Assembly (NCBI GenBank): GCA_964655115.1
Contig: CAZZKM010000019.1
Span: forward strand, 1 to 22,209
Direction of reading: 5' to 3'
Source of the DNA: ATZT02 sp964655115
GTDB taxonomy: Bacteria; Actinomycetota; Actinomycetes; S36-B12; UBA5976
DNA length: 22,209 nucleotides
Each line of letters begins with the position of its first letter. Within the stretch, counting starts at the first letter, position 1. Under the pieces are notes generated by a model. The model did no database searches and was not told where the DNA came from. It saw nothing but the letters and a program-made list of their open reading frames with translations. Both the position numbers and the translations under genes were made by a program. Shown here one piece after another: positions 15,044-22,198 of this stretch.

Positions 15044-16438
15044 ATGGAGCAAAATCAAGTGACTTTTGAAAAAAAGAAATTAGGAAAGATTTTTTTAACT
15101 GCTCCTGGTCCTTCAACTAGAAAAATGTTTTCTTATTTACTAAGGGCAAGAAAAGATCCAGCTGGATTTTTAGTAGAGATGAGGAAAAAATACGGAAATG
15201 TTGTGCAATTTCCATTACCAATTTTGCCAGTTTATTTAGTCTCACATCCACAAGATGTTGATCGAGTAATGAGAGTTAATGCAAGAAATTACGGAAAAAA
15301 AACTATTCAATATGAAAATTTAGCTTTAGTAACAGGGGATGGATTATTAGCTGCAGACACACCTAGTTGGAAAAGACAAAGAAAACTTATTCAACCTGCA
15401 TTTCATCACGAAGCAATTTTAAGAGTTGGTCCTGATACTGTTTTAGTAACAGATCGTTTATTGAATAATTGGAATAAATTAAATGACAATTCAATAGTTG
15501 ACATTGATGATGACATGATGCATGCTGCATTAGAAATTGTGGGCAGATCTTTATTTGGAACAGATCTTGCAGGTGATGTCGAAAAAACAGCACAAGCAAC
15601 TTTGGATGCATTAGACATTATTGTGGCAAGAGCTAGAACTCCAATCACATTTCCAAAATGGATTCCAACTCCAAATAATCGAAAATTAGCAAAAGCATTA
15701 AAACAACTTGATTCTGCAGTTGCAAGAATTCTTGAAGAAAGAAAAAAAATAACAGCAAAACCTGGTGTTCAACGAGATGTTGACATGTTGGATTTATTAC
15801 TTGCAGCACATGATGAAGAAGGTGCTTTAAACAGTCAAGAATTAAGAGATCAAATAGTTACATTTATTGTGGCAGGTCATGAGACTGTGGCAAGTTCTTT
15901 AACTTGGACATGGTGGCTATTGGGCACACACCCAGAAGTACAAAGAAAAGTTCAAATAGAAGTTGATGAAGTTCTAAAAGGCAGAGAACCTTCAGTTACC
16001 GATTTAGATAATTTGCCTTACACAAAAGCAGTTGTTGATGAAGCTTTGAGAGTTTATCCACCAGGTTGGGTAGTAAGTAGAAGAGCTTTAGAAAAAGATG
16101 AACTTGGAGGTTATGAAATTCCAGAAAATTCTGTAATTATTATTTCGCCTTGGACAACTCATCGACATCCTGACGCTTGGCAAGAAGCAGAAAAATTTAA
16201 TCCAGACAGATTTTTACCAAGTGCCCCAACTCCAGAAAAAGGAACTTATTTACCATTTGGAATTGGACCAAGAATGTGTATAGGAAAAGACTTTGCGCTT
16301 TTAGAAAGTATTTTGTTAATTGCAAGAGTTGCACAAAAATGGAACATCACAGCAGCTGGACCAGAACCTTTTCCAAGAGCTTTAGTTATGGTAAGACCAG
16401 CTGGGGGATTACCAATGCATATTTCTAGAAGAAGTTAA
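15044..16438 (+). CDS. Cytochrome P450
   Basis: 464 aa with all P450 hallmarks: I-helix AGHET (277-281, oxygen activation), K-helix ExxR (EALRVYPP, near 332), the NPDRF meander, and the heme loop FGIGPRMCIG with Cys412 as thiolate ligand. There is no N-terminal membrane anchor, so it is a soluble bacterial enzyme. The sequence style (long I-helix block, PPGWVVSRRA after ExxR, ETVASSLTW) resembles the fatty-acid and terpenoid-oxidising CYP102/CYP110-like group, but the substrate cannot be told. No ferredoxin or reductase lies in the window, so electrons must come from elsewhere. It stands alone between the tRNA terminator and the convergent hisN, whose stop overlaps its own by 4 bp. Codon use matches the AT-rich neighbours, so transfer, if any, is not recent. 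Confidence 0.95.
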   Translation: MEQNQVTFEKKKLGKIFLTAPGPSTRKMFSYLLRARKDPAGFLVEMRKKYGNVVQFPLPILPVYLVSHPQDVDRVMRVNARNYGKKTIQYENLALVTGDGLLAADTPSWKRQRKLIQPAFHHEAILRVGPDTVLVTDRLLNNWNKLNDNSIVDIDDDMMHAALEIVGRSLFGTDLAGDVEKTAQATLDALDIIVARARTPITFPKWIPTPNNRKLAKALKQLDSAVARILEERKKITAKPGVQRDVDMLDLLLAAHDEEGALNSQELRDQIVTFIVAGHETVASSLTWTWWLLGTHPEVQRKVQIEVDEVLKGREPSVTDLDNLPYTKAVVDEALRVYPPGWVVSRRALEKDELGGYEIPENSVIIISPWTTHRHPDAWQEAEKFNPDRFLPSAPTPEKGTYLPFGIGPRMCIGKDFALLESILLIARVAQKWNITAAGPEPFPRALVMVRPAGGLPMHISRRS

Positions 16439-17217
16439 TTAATATTTTTTAATACTTCTTGATGCAATAAGCCATTTGTCGTTACAAGACTTTTATCTTC
16501 TAAAGGATCTCCACCTTCAAGTGAAGTAGCAGTGCCACCAGCTTCGGTAATAATAGGAATTAAAGCTGCCATATCCCAAACAGCTAATTTTGGTTCCATA
16601 GAAAAATCAATTGAACCTTCAGCAACCATCATGTGAATAATAAAATCTCCAAAACCTCTAGCTCGCCAAACTTTTTTTTGTAATTTTTCAAAGTTTTCTT
16701 CTTGATCTCTTTTTGCCCATCTTTCTTGGCTGGAATAACCAAAGTATGTATCTTCAATTTTAGAAACTTTTGAAACTTGAAGTTTTCTCTCTTTAATAAA
16801 ATTATTAGTATGAGTTCTTAAATAAGAACCGTGACCAACCGCACCAAACCATCTTCTGCCCAGAGCTGGTGCTGAAACCATTCCAACTTGCATTTTGTTG
16901 TCGACTCTTAAACCTATCAAGGTACCCCAAAATGGCACTCCCCGAACAAAATTTTTAGTTCCATCAATTGGATCTAGAATCCATTCACGATTACTATTTC
17001 CGGCAATGCCAAATTCTTCACCAATAATTGAATCTGTCGGAGAATATTCCAAAATTAGTTTTCTAAGTTCTTCCTCTACTTTTTTATCAGCATCGCTAAC
17101 TGGAGTTAAATCAGGTTTTGTTTCAATAACTAAATCAAGTGCTCCGAATCGAGCCATAGAAATTTCGTCAGCTAAATCTGCAAGTTTTTGGCAAAAATCA
17201 AGGTCTTTTTGGCTCAT
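16435..17217 (-). CDS. hisN: Histidinol-phosphatase HisN (inositol monophosphatase family)
   Basis: 260 aa IMPase-fold phosphatase. Metal-binding motifs are intact: GEE at 66-68, DPIDGTKNF at 82-90, and the C-terminal WDMAALIPIITEAGG, whose Asp activates the water. In actinomycetes a gene of this type beside rsgA and aroA encodes the last-but-one step of histidine synthesis, L-histidinol phosphate to L-histidinol; the assignment rests on that synteny, and a general inositol phosphatase is the alternative. The start ATG lies 9 bp after the rsgA stop, so it is the third gene of an aroA-rsgA-hisN operon. Its stop overlaps that of the convergent P450 gene by 4 bp. Confidence 0.82.
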   Translation of the reverse strand: MSQKDLDFCQKLADLADEISMARFGALDLVIETKPDLTPVSDADKKVEEELRKLILEYSPTDSIIGEEFGIAGNSNREWILDPIDGTKNFVRGVPFWGTLIGLRVDNKMQVGMVSAPALGRRWFGAVGHGSYLRTHTNNFIKERKLQVSKVSKIEDTYFGYSSQERWAKRDQEENFEKLQKKVWRARGFGDFIIHMMVAEGSIDFSMEPKLAVWDMAALIPIITEAGGTATSLEGGDPLEDKSLVTTNGLLHQEVLKNIN

Positions 17218-17226
17218 AAATGTATC

Positions 17227-18216
17227 TTATTCGATGTTTTGCTCTATAGATAAAAGAAGTCTTCGTAGAGAATCTAAACGATTAAGTAATTGTGGATTAG
17301 TTGCAATATTCTTTTCTATTTCACAAGAGGAATCTAGATGTTTACAATTTTTTTGACATTTTAGTGAAAATTCAAGTAATTCGGGAAAACCTGCAATTAT
17401 TTGTTCAACCTCAACGTGCGCTAATCCAAAGGTACGAATGCCAGGTGTATCTATAATCCAAGTCGATTCGTTTAAGGAAAGTGCATATGCAGAAGTTGAA
17501 GTATGTTTACCCCTGCCTGTAACTTCGTTTACGTCTCCAGTTCTTCTATTAGCTTCTGGAATCAATCGATTTACAAGTGAAGATTTTCCAACACCAGAGG
17601 GACCAATAAACACTGTCGTTTTGTTTGCTAAATAATTATTTATTTCTTCTAAATTTGAAATCTTGCTTGTTGCAATAATTTTGATATTTAAAGGTTCATA
17701 AAATTTCATCAAATCCTTTTCATTCTTTAAGTCAGTTTTAGTTGCAACGATAAATGGTTCGGCCCCAGCCAACTTTGCAGCGACTATAGTCCTATCGATT
17801 AGTCGAGTGTTTGGTTCAGGATTAGTGGTAGCAGTAACTATTGCAACACAATCGACATTAGACACTAAAATTTTTTCACTAGAATCTATATCGTCGCTAC
17901 TTTTAGATAAAGTATTTTTTCTTTCGTTGACTTTTATTATGCGAGCCATATTTTCCGGATTATTTTCATCTATTCCAACGACTTCAACAGAATCTCCAAC
18001 TACAACACCTTTTCTACCAAGATCTCTTGCTTTTATTGCATAGATGTTTGTGTTTGAATTTTTTAGCTGAACGGTGAACCTTCCTCGATCGACGGTTATC
18101 ACAGTTGCTGTTATTGAATTTTTATGTGTTGGACGATCTTTAGTTCTGGGACGAGATTTATGTTTTCCAGGTCTTTGACGAATATCATCTTCATCATAGT
18201 CGTGGAATTTACTCAC
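17227..18216 (-). CDS. rsgA: Ribosome small subunit GTPase RsgA
   Basis: 329 aa circularly permuted GTPase that helps mature the 30S subunit. The order is a basic N-terminal extension (residues 10-32, many Arg/Lys), an OB fold (about 34-100), then the permuted G domain: G4 TKTD (159-162, usual NKxD with Thr for Asn), G1 GPSGVGKS (205-212), G3 DTPG (256-259). A zinc site Cys287, Cys291, His293, Cys298 follows, and a C-terminal helix. The ATG overlaps the aroA stop by 4 bp, so it is coupled to aroA. All functional motifs are present. Confidence 0.95.
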   Translation of the reverse strand: MSKFHDYDEDDIRQRPGKHKSRPRTKDRPTHKNSITATVITVDRGRFTVQLKNSNTNIYAIKARDLGRKGVVVGDSVEVVGIDENNPENMARIIKVNERKNTLSKSSDDIDSSEKILVSNVDCVAIVTATTNPEPNTRLIDRTIVAAKLAGAEPFIVATKTDLKNEKDLMKFYEPLNIKIIATSKISNLEEINNYLANKTTVFIGPSGVGKSSLVNRLIPEANRRTGDVNEVTGRGKHTSTSAYALSLNESTWIIDTPGIRTFGLAHVEVEQIIAGFPELLEFSLKCQKNCKHLDSSCEIEKNIATNPQLLNRLDSLRRLLLSIEQNIE

Positions 18217-19496
18217 AAATTCACCATTTTATTCCACATATGTTCAAAGTTTGGCAAAGTTTTTGAAGTAGTGGAAATATCGTCTACATAAATGTCCTTA
18301 ATTCTTAAACCAATTACTGCTCCAGCTGTTGCCATTCGGTGATCATCGAAAGCTTTCCACAATCCACCATGCAATTTCTTTGGATTAATTATTAATCCGT
18401 CTTTTGTTTCAATTGCATCTCCACCTATAGCCGTAATATTTTCGACAAGTGCAGCTAGACGATCAGTTTCGTGACCTCTTAAATGTGAAATTCCTCTAAA
18501 TTCAGATTTGGAATTTGCAAATAATGAAATTGCAACAAGTACAGGAGTTAATTCACCAACATCTTTTAAATTGTAATTTATTCCATTTATTTGGGAATTT
18601 CCTTTAAGTGATAACGAATTATTATCAAGCTGAATTTGGGCACCCATCTGTGAAAGTATTTCAATCCATGCATTTCCAGCTTGGGTTGTTTGTATTGGCC
18701 AATCTTTTATTCTCACTTCTCCATTAGTAACCATTGCTGCAGCTAAAAAAGGTCCAGCATTAGAAAGATCAGGTTCAATTTTCCAATCTTTAGATTTTAT
18801 ATTTTGTTTTTCAATTCTCCAGGTTGTTTCATCAAGTTGAACTGTTTTTACACCTACTTCATTTAACATCTCAATTGTCATTTGAATATGAGGTAGGCTT
18901 GGTAAATTTTTTCCGATGTGCTTAATAGTTAAACCATTTGATGCTCTAGCACCAATAAGCATTAGGGCACTAATAAATTGACTTGATTCTGAAGCATCAA
19001 TCTCTAATTCTCCTCCTGCAATCTCACCATTTGAAACAATTGAAAAAGGTAAACTACCTGAATTTTGGTCAATCACATTGATATTTAACTTTTTTAAAGA
19101 TTCAATTAGAGTTTTCATTGGTCTTTTTCTTGCCCTTGCATCTCCATCAAAATTTGTTATTCCGGAAGTCAATGCAGCGATAGGTGGAACAAATCTCATT
19201 ACAGTTCCGGCTAAGCCCACGTCAATGAAAATTTCTTCATGATTATTAGTCATTGGTGAAATTTCAACTTTTAAGTCTTGTTTACTAATTTTGCAACCTA
19301 ATTTTTCTAGAGCTTCAAGCATTAGAATTGTGTCACGTGCAAACAAAGGATTAAAAACTGTTGAAGATTTATCACCGAGTGCTGCTAAAACAAATGCTCG
19401 ATTAGTGGCAGATTTTGAGCCTGGAATTTCTAAAGTCGAGTTGATGGCAAAATTAATAGTTGGGGCAAGCCATTCACGCATAGAATTATCACTCAT
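18213..19496 (-). CDS. aroA: 3-phosphoshikimate 1-carboxyvinyltransferase (EPSP synthase)
   Basis: Sixth step of the shikimate pathway: shikimate-3-phosphate plus PEP gives EPSP. I place the start at the ATG at 19496 (427 aa, the normal length), not the longer frame reaching 19574, which would run into the divergent SRAP gene and lacks homologous look. Motifs: GSKSATNRA (Lys28), the actinobacterial DVGLAGTVMRFVPP loop, SSQFISALML, RGHETDRL and DDHRMATAGAV near the C-terminus. A -10-like TAGTCT eight bases before this ATG and no Shine-Dalgarno site suggest leaderless expression. It is first gene of the aroA-rsgA-hisN operon, matching the order aroA-rsgA next to an SRAP gene in mycobacteria. 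Confidence 0.95.
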   Translation of the reverse strand: MSDNSMREWLAPTINFAINSTLEIPGSKSATNRAFVLAALGDKSSTVFNPLFARDTILMLEALEKLGCKISKQDLKVEISPMTNNHEEIFIDVGLAGTVMRFVPPIAALTSGITNFDGDARARKRPMKTLIESLKKLNINVIDQNSGSLPFSIVSNGEIAGGELEIDASESSQFISALMLIGARASNGLTIKHIGKNLPSLPHIQMTIEMLNEVGVKTVQLDETTWRIEKQNIKSKDWKIEPDLSNAGPFLAAAMVTNGEVRIKDWPIQTTQAGNAWIEILSQMGAQIQLDNNSLSLKGNSQINGINYNLKDVGELTPVLVAISLFANSKSEFRGISHLRGHETDRLAALVENITAIGGDAIETKDGLIINPKKLHGGLWKAFDDHRMATAGAVIGLRIKDIYVDDISTTSKTLPNFEHMWNKMVNL

Positions 19497-19504
19497 TGAA
19501 TCCA

Positions 19505-19527
19505 AGACTACCTTGAGCGCGTAAAAT
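19505..19527. promoter_or_regulatory. Divergent -10 elements of aroA and the SRAP gene
   Basis: On the minus strand TAGTCT (19510-19505) lies eight bases before the aroA ATG at 19496. On the plus strand TAAAAT (19522-19527) lies nine bases before the SRAP ATG at 19537. The two promoters would overlap, each lying in the other's -35 zone, so the genes cannot easily both be fired at once. -35 boxes are poor on both sides. Confidence 0.4.
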
Positions 19528-19536
19528 TCACTTGTT

Positions 19537-20223
19537 ATGTGCGGAAGATATGCAGCCAATAGAGATACCGGCACTCTTACCGAAGTTTTTAATATAAAGC
19601 AACTTCCCGAAAAAATACTCGAGCCAAATTACAATATTTCACCAACTACGAATTCATATGTAATAACACAAAATGAAAATGAGGATCGAGTACTCAATGT
19701 AATGAGTTGGGGACTTATTCCATCTTGGGCTAAAGATAATTCAATGATGGCCAAAATGATTAATGCAAGATTTGAAACGGTAGAAGAAAAACCATCCTTT
19801 CGTGGAGCATTTATAAAGAGAAGATGCATAATTCCAATGGATGGATATTTCGAATGGTTTAGACCAGTAGATCCAAAAGAAAAAAAACAACCTTATTTCA
19901 TAAAAGCAAAAAATAAACCTTTGCTAGCAGTTGCTGGGATTTATGAAACTTGGAAAAATCCAAAAATAGAAAATGAAATAATTACATCTTTTTCAGTTAT
20001 CACAACTCAAGCAATACTGGGTTTAGAAGTAATTCATGATCGAATGCCTGTGATCGTGCCTGATAAAAATTGGACGCCTTGGTTAGATCCTGATTTTCAA
20101 AATAAAGAAGAAATAAAAAATTTAATTGTTACACCTCCTCAAAATTATTTTGAATTTTATAAAGTAGGTTTTGAAGTTAACAATGCAAGAAATAATGGTC
20201 CGCAATTAATTAAAGCAATTTAG
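19537..20223 (+). CDS. SRAP/HMCES-type abasic-site shield protein (YedK family)
   Basis: 228 aa. Begins MCGRYAANRD, so after Met removal Cys2 is N-terminal, as needed to link covalently to abasic sites in single-stranded DNA. The other active residues are visible: Asn76 (INARFETV), Glu106 (DGYFEW) and His167 (HDRMPVI), together with the KPSFRGAFIKRRCIIP DNA-binding stretch. Family role: protecting abasic sites during replication by a reversible DNA-protein crosslink. It is divergent from aroA with 40 bp between starts, the same pair as in mycobacteria. The start is fixed by the obligatory MCGRY. No LexA-type palindrome is seen upstream. Confidence 0.94.
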   Translation: MCGRYAANRDTGTLTEVFNIKQLPEKILEPNYNISPTTNSYVITQNENEDRVLNVMSWGLIPSWAKDNSMMAKMINARFETVEEKPSFRGAFIKRRCIIPMDGYFEWFRPVDPKEKKQPYFIKAKNKPLLAVAGIYETWKNPKIENEIITSFSVITTQAILGLEVIHDRMPVIVPDKNWTPWLDPDFQNKEEIKNLIVTPPQNYFEFYKVGFEVNNARNNGPQLIKAI

Positions 20224-20233
20224 GTTGTGATTT

Positions 20234-20262
20234 TAAACAATGTTTAATAAACAATTTGTTTT
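20234..20262. repeat. Tandem operator-like dyads upstream of the kinase gene
   Basis: TAAACA-a-TGTTTA (20234-20246) is a perfect odd palindrome, followed after one base by TAAACA-att-TGTTTT (20248-20262), nearly palindromic. They lie 70-95 bp before the pdtaS-like ATG and just after the SRAP stop. Confidence 0.4.
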
Positions 20263-20277
20263 AATGAGGGATTAAGC

Positions 20278-20328
20278 ATGAATTCACTCATCCGCTTTAT
20301 GTCAAACTCTAGACACGGTAGCGTTTAG
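20278..20328 (+). CDS. Possible 16-aa upstream leader ORF
   Basis: The frame ATG (20278) to TAG (20326-20328) encodes MNSLIRFMSNSRHGSV and has a better ribosome site (GAGGG at 20266-20270, seven-base spacer) than the kinase gene that begins two bases after its stop. It could couple translation to the kinase start. A competing reading is that the kinase is leaderless from TAGCGT at 20319, in which case this ORF is not in its main transcript. Confidence 0.3.
   Translation: MNSLIRFMSNSRHGSV
20319..20324 (+). promoter_or_regulatory. -10 hexamer TAGCGT of the kinase gene
   Basis: TAGCGT is followed by six bases and the ATG at 20331, the leaderless geometry. It is the same hexamer as before the metallopeptidase gene at 8829. 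No -35 is evident. Confidence 0.35.
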
Positions 20329-20330
20329 AC

Positions 20331-21785
20331 ATGGCATTTTTAACATCAGTTGTTAAAGAAAAAACAGAACTTGAAGATAAAGACATTGAACATCTTCAAG
20401 CACTTCTTGCAGATTGGACTCTTCTAGCTGATTTAAGTTTGAGTGATTTAGTTTTGTGGATACCGACTTGGCACGGTAAAGGTTTTTTTGCCTCTGCTCA
20501 GGTTAGACCTGCTACAAGTCCAACAAATGTTCCTCAAGATTTAGTTGGTGAATTTATTGCCGCAGGCAGAAGAATTGATCTTGATAAAGCATTGACTTCA
20601 AGAAAAAAAATTATTGAATCTGAAAATGAAAAAGTTAAAACAGAAGCAATCCCTGTAATTTTTGAAGATCGAGTCATAGGTGTAATTTCTCGTCATACAA
20701 ATGCAGATGGTCGAGGTGGAAGATTAGAAGAAGTTTATTTAAAAGCCGCAGATGATTTATTTCAAATGGTTACAGCAGGAACTTTTCCAGCAAAAGGTGA
20801 AATAAGTAAAGCAAGCCAAGCGCCTAGAGTAGGTGATGGAATTATTCGTTTGAATAAACAAAGCATTATTGAATATGCAAGTCCAAATGCGTCCTCAGCA
20901 TTTAGAAGATTAGGACTTGCTACAGATTTAATAAATCAAGATTTCACAAAAATTGTTTCCAAGATTCAACATAATCCTGGTCCAGTTGATGAGGCAGTGA
21001 TGTTGATTTCTTCTGGAAGAGCAAGTGGAGAAGTAGAAATAGAAAATTCAAATTCAGTTGTAATTTTAAGATCTGTGCCTTTATCAAAAAACAAAGAAAG
21101 AATTGGATCTTTGATTTTGGTCAGAGATATTGCAGATTTGAAGAGAAAAGAAAAGGCATTATTAACAAAAGATGCAACAATTAGAGAAGTCCATCATAGA
21201 GTTAAAAATAATTTACAAACGGTTGCAGCTCTTCTTCGACTACAAGCAAGACGAGCAAAAAGTATAGAGACAAAAGAATCTTTAGAAGAAGCCCAAAGAA
21301 GAGTCAGTGCTATCGCAGTTGTACATGAAGCACTTTCGAAAACTCTTGGAGAAGTCGTGCCTTTTGATGAAGTGATAAGCCAAGTAATTTCACTAGTAAA
21401 AGATGCAGCAACAGCTCTAGAAAATATAAGTCCAATTGAAATAAATCAAATTGGTGAATTTGGAGAGTTACCTACCGAAGTTGCTACACCTCTTGCTATG
21501 GCAGTGGTTGAAATTTTGCAAAATTCAATTGAACATGGAAGACCAACAAGTGAACCTGTTGAACTTCAAGTTGAAAAAAGTGGAGGTCAAATCCGAATAA
21601 CTATTTCAGATGGTGGACCTGGTATCGCAAAAGACTTTGATGTATTTAACACTGAGCAACTTGGACTGCAAATTGTTAGAACCTTAATAGTGGATGAATT
21701 AAACGGCAAACTAACAGTTAGTGCAAATACTCCTACAGGGTTAAAAGTAGAGGTAATAGCCCCAATTGTGATAAAAAAGGTTTAG
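20331..21785 (+). CDS. pdtaS: PdtaS-like sensor histidine kinase (HisKA_2/HWE type)
   Basis: 484 aa soluble kinase with no membrane segments. The N-terminal ~150 residues fit the GAF-like histidine_kinase_N domain, residues ~165-275 a PAS domain, then the HisKA_2 dimerisation helix REVHHRVKNNLQTVAALLRL with the phosphoacceptor at His288/289, and an HATPase_c domain with N-box EILQNSIEHG, G1 ISDGGPGIA and G2 LGLQIVRTL. Length, layout and convergent position next to whiB1 match M. tuberculosis PdtaS (Rv3220c), whose partner PdtaR is an antiterminator-type regulator encoded elsewhere. No response regulator is in this window. The stop overlaps that of whiB1 by 4 bp. In mycobacteria sigH/rshA genes lie near this spot; none is present here. 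Confidence 0.9.
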   Translation: MAFLTSVVKEKTELEDKDIEHLQALLADWTLLADLSLSDLVLWIPTWHGKGFFASAQVRPATSPTNVPQDLVGEFIAAGRRIDLDKALTSRKKIIESENEKVKTEAIPVIFEDRVIGVISRHTNADGRGGRLEEVYLKAADDLFQMVTAGTFPAKGEISKASQAPRVGDGIIRLNKQSIIEYASPNASSAFRRLGLATDLINQDFTKIVSKIQHNPGPVDEAVMLISSGRASGEVEIENSNSVVILRSVPLSKNKERIGSLILVRDIADLKRKEKALLTKDATIREVHHRVKNNLQTVAALLRLQARRAKSIETKESLEEAQRRVSAIAVVHEALSKTLGEVVPFDEVISQVISLVKDAATALENISPIEINQIGEFGELPTEVATPLAMAVVEILQNSIEHGRPTSEPVELQVEKSGGQIRITISDGGPGIAKDFDVFNTEQLGLQIVRTLIVDELNGKLTVSANTPTGLKVEVIAPIVIKKV

Positions 21786-22033
21786 AAGTAGTTAATAGAT
21801 GCTGCGGGAGCGCTATGTCCCATCGCTCTGCGTTCTTCTTCGCTGAGGCCACCCCAGACGCCTGAATCTTGTCCGGTCTCTAAAGCCCATTGAAGGCAAG
21901 GTTCAATTACGGCACAAGAGCGGCATACCTTTTTCGCAGCTTCTATTTGGAAAACAGCAGGGCCCGTGTTGCCAATTGGGAAAAATAACTCAGGATCTTC
22001 GTCACGGCAAGCTGATTTGTGTCGCCAGTCCAT
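21782..22033 (-). CDS. whiB1: WhiB1 Fe-S transcription factor
   Basis: 83 aa from the ATG at 22033, chosen over the longer frame because AGGAGG (22041-22046) sits seven bases upstream and the protein then begins MDWRHKSACRDEDPELFFP, as in WhiB1. Four cluster cysteines are seen: SAC, then VCRSCAVIEPC (CX2CX5C), with GVWGGLSEEERRA, the WhiB turn that contacts the sigma factor. The family binds a nitric-oxide-sensitive [4Fe-4S] cluster and sigma-A region 4. The C-terminus (HSAPAASINYF) is short and lacks the basic tail of mycobacterial WhiB1, so DNA contact may differ. It is markedly GC-richer than adjacent genes. The stop overlaps that of the convergent kinase by 4 bp. Confidence 0.94.
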   Translation of the reverse strand: MDWRHKSACRDEDPELFFPIGNTGPAVFQIEAAKKVCRSCAVIEPCLQWALETGQDSGVWGGLSEEERRAMGHSAPAASINYF

Positions 22034-22076
22034 GCGTAAACCTCCTAAAAAAGTGCCAACTACTATCGTGACACGT

Positions 22077-22092
22077 TGTGACGATTTGCACA
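22077..22092. promoter_or_regulatory. Crp-like site 1 upstream of whiB1
   Basis: TGTGA-CGATTT-GCACA matches TGTGA-N6-TCACA with one mismatch and extends to a GTTGTG/CACAAC dyad. Its nearer end is 44 bp from the whiB1 ATG. Confidence 0.5.
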
Positions 22093-22124
22093 ACCGATAA
22101 TTCCGAAATTCTTTAATTAACTGG

Positions 22125-22140
22125 TGTCACTTTGGTCACA
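22125..22140. promoter_or_regulatory. Crp-like site 2 upstream of whiB1
   Basis: TGTCA-CTTTGG-TCACA matches the Crp consensus with one mismatch. It is 48 bp from site 1, close to a whole number of helical turns apart (about 4.6). Confidence 0.45.
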
Positions 22141-22169
22141 CAAGCCATAAAACGGACATTTTGTCACAT

Positions 22170-22198
22170 ATATTTTGCAGTTGCAAATATTTTGCAGT
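22170..22198. repeat. 12-bp direct repeat upstream of whiB1
   Basis: ATATTTTGCAGT occurs at 22170-22181 and 22187-22198, a 17-bp period. The interval also contains the palindrome TGCAAA-tat-TTTGCA (22182-22196). It is operator-like; the region continues past the window edge. Confidence 0.5.

Noticed and set aside
14896..16438. tRNA-associated integrated element carrying the P450
   Set aside because: No integrase, no repeat of the tRNA 3' end downstream, and no change in base composition.
16895..17356. 153-aa plus-strand ORF spanning the hisN/rsgA junction
   Set aside because: Antisense shadow of two well-conserved genes; Ser-rich composition typical of such shadows.
19497..19574. aroA frame extended to 19574
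   Set aside because: It overlaps the divergent SRAP start, adds 26 residues not typical of EPSP synthases, and 427 aa from 19496 is the usual length.
22034..22093. Longer whiB1 frame starting at 22093
   Set aside because: AGGAGG placement and the MDWRHK start typical of WhiB1 fix the ATG at 22033; the extension overlaps the Crp-like site.
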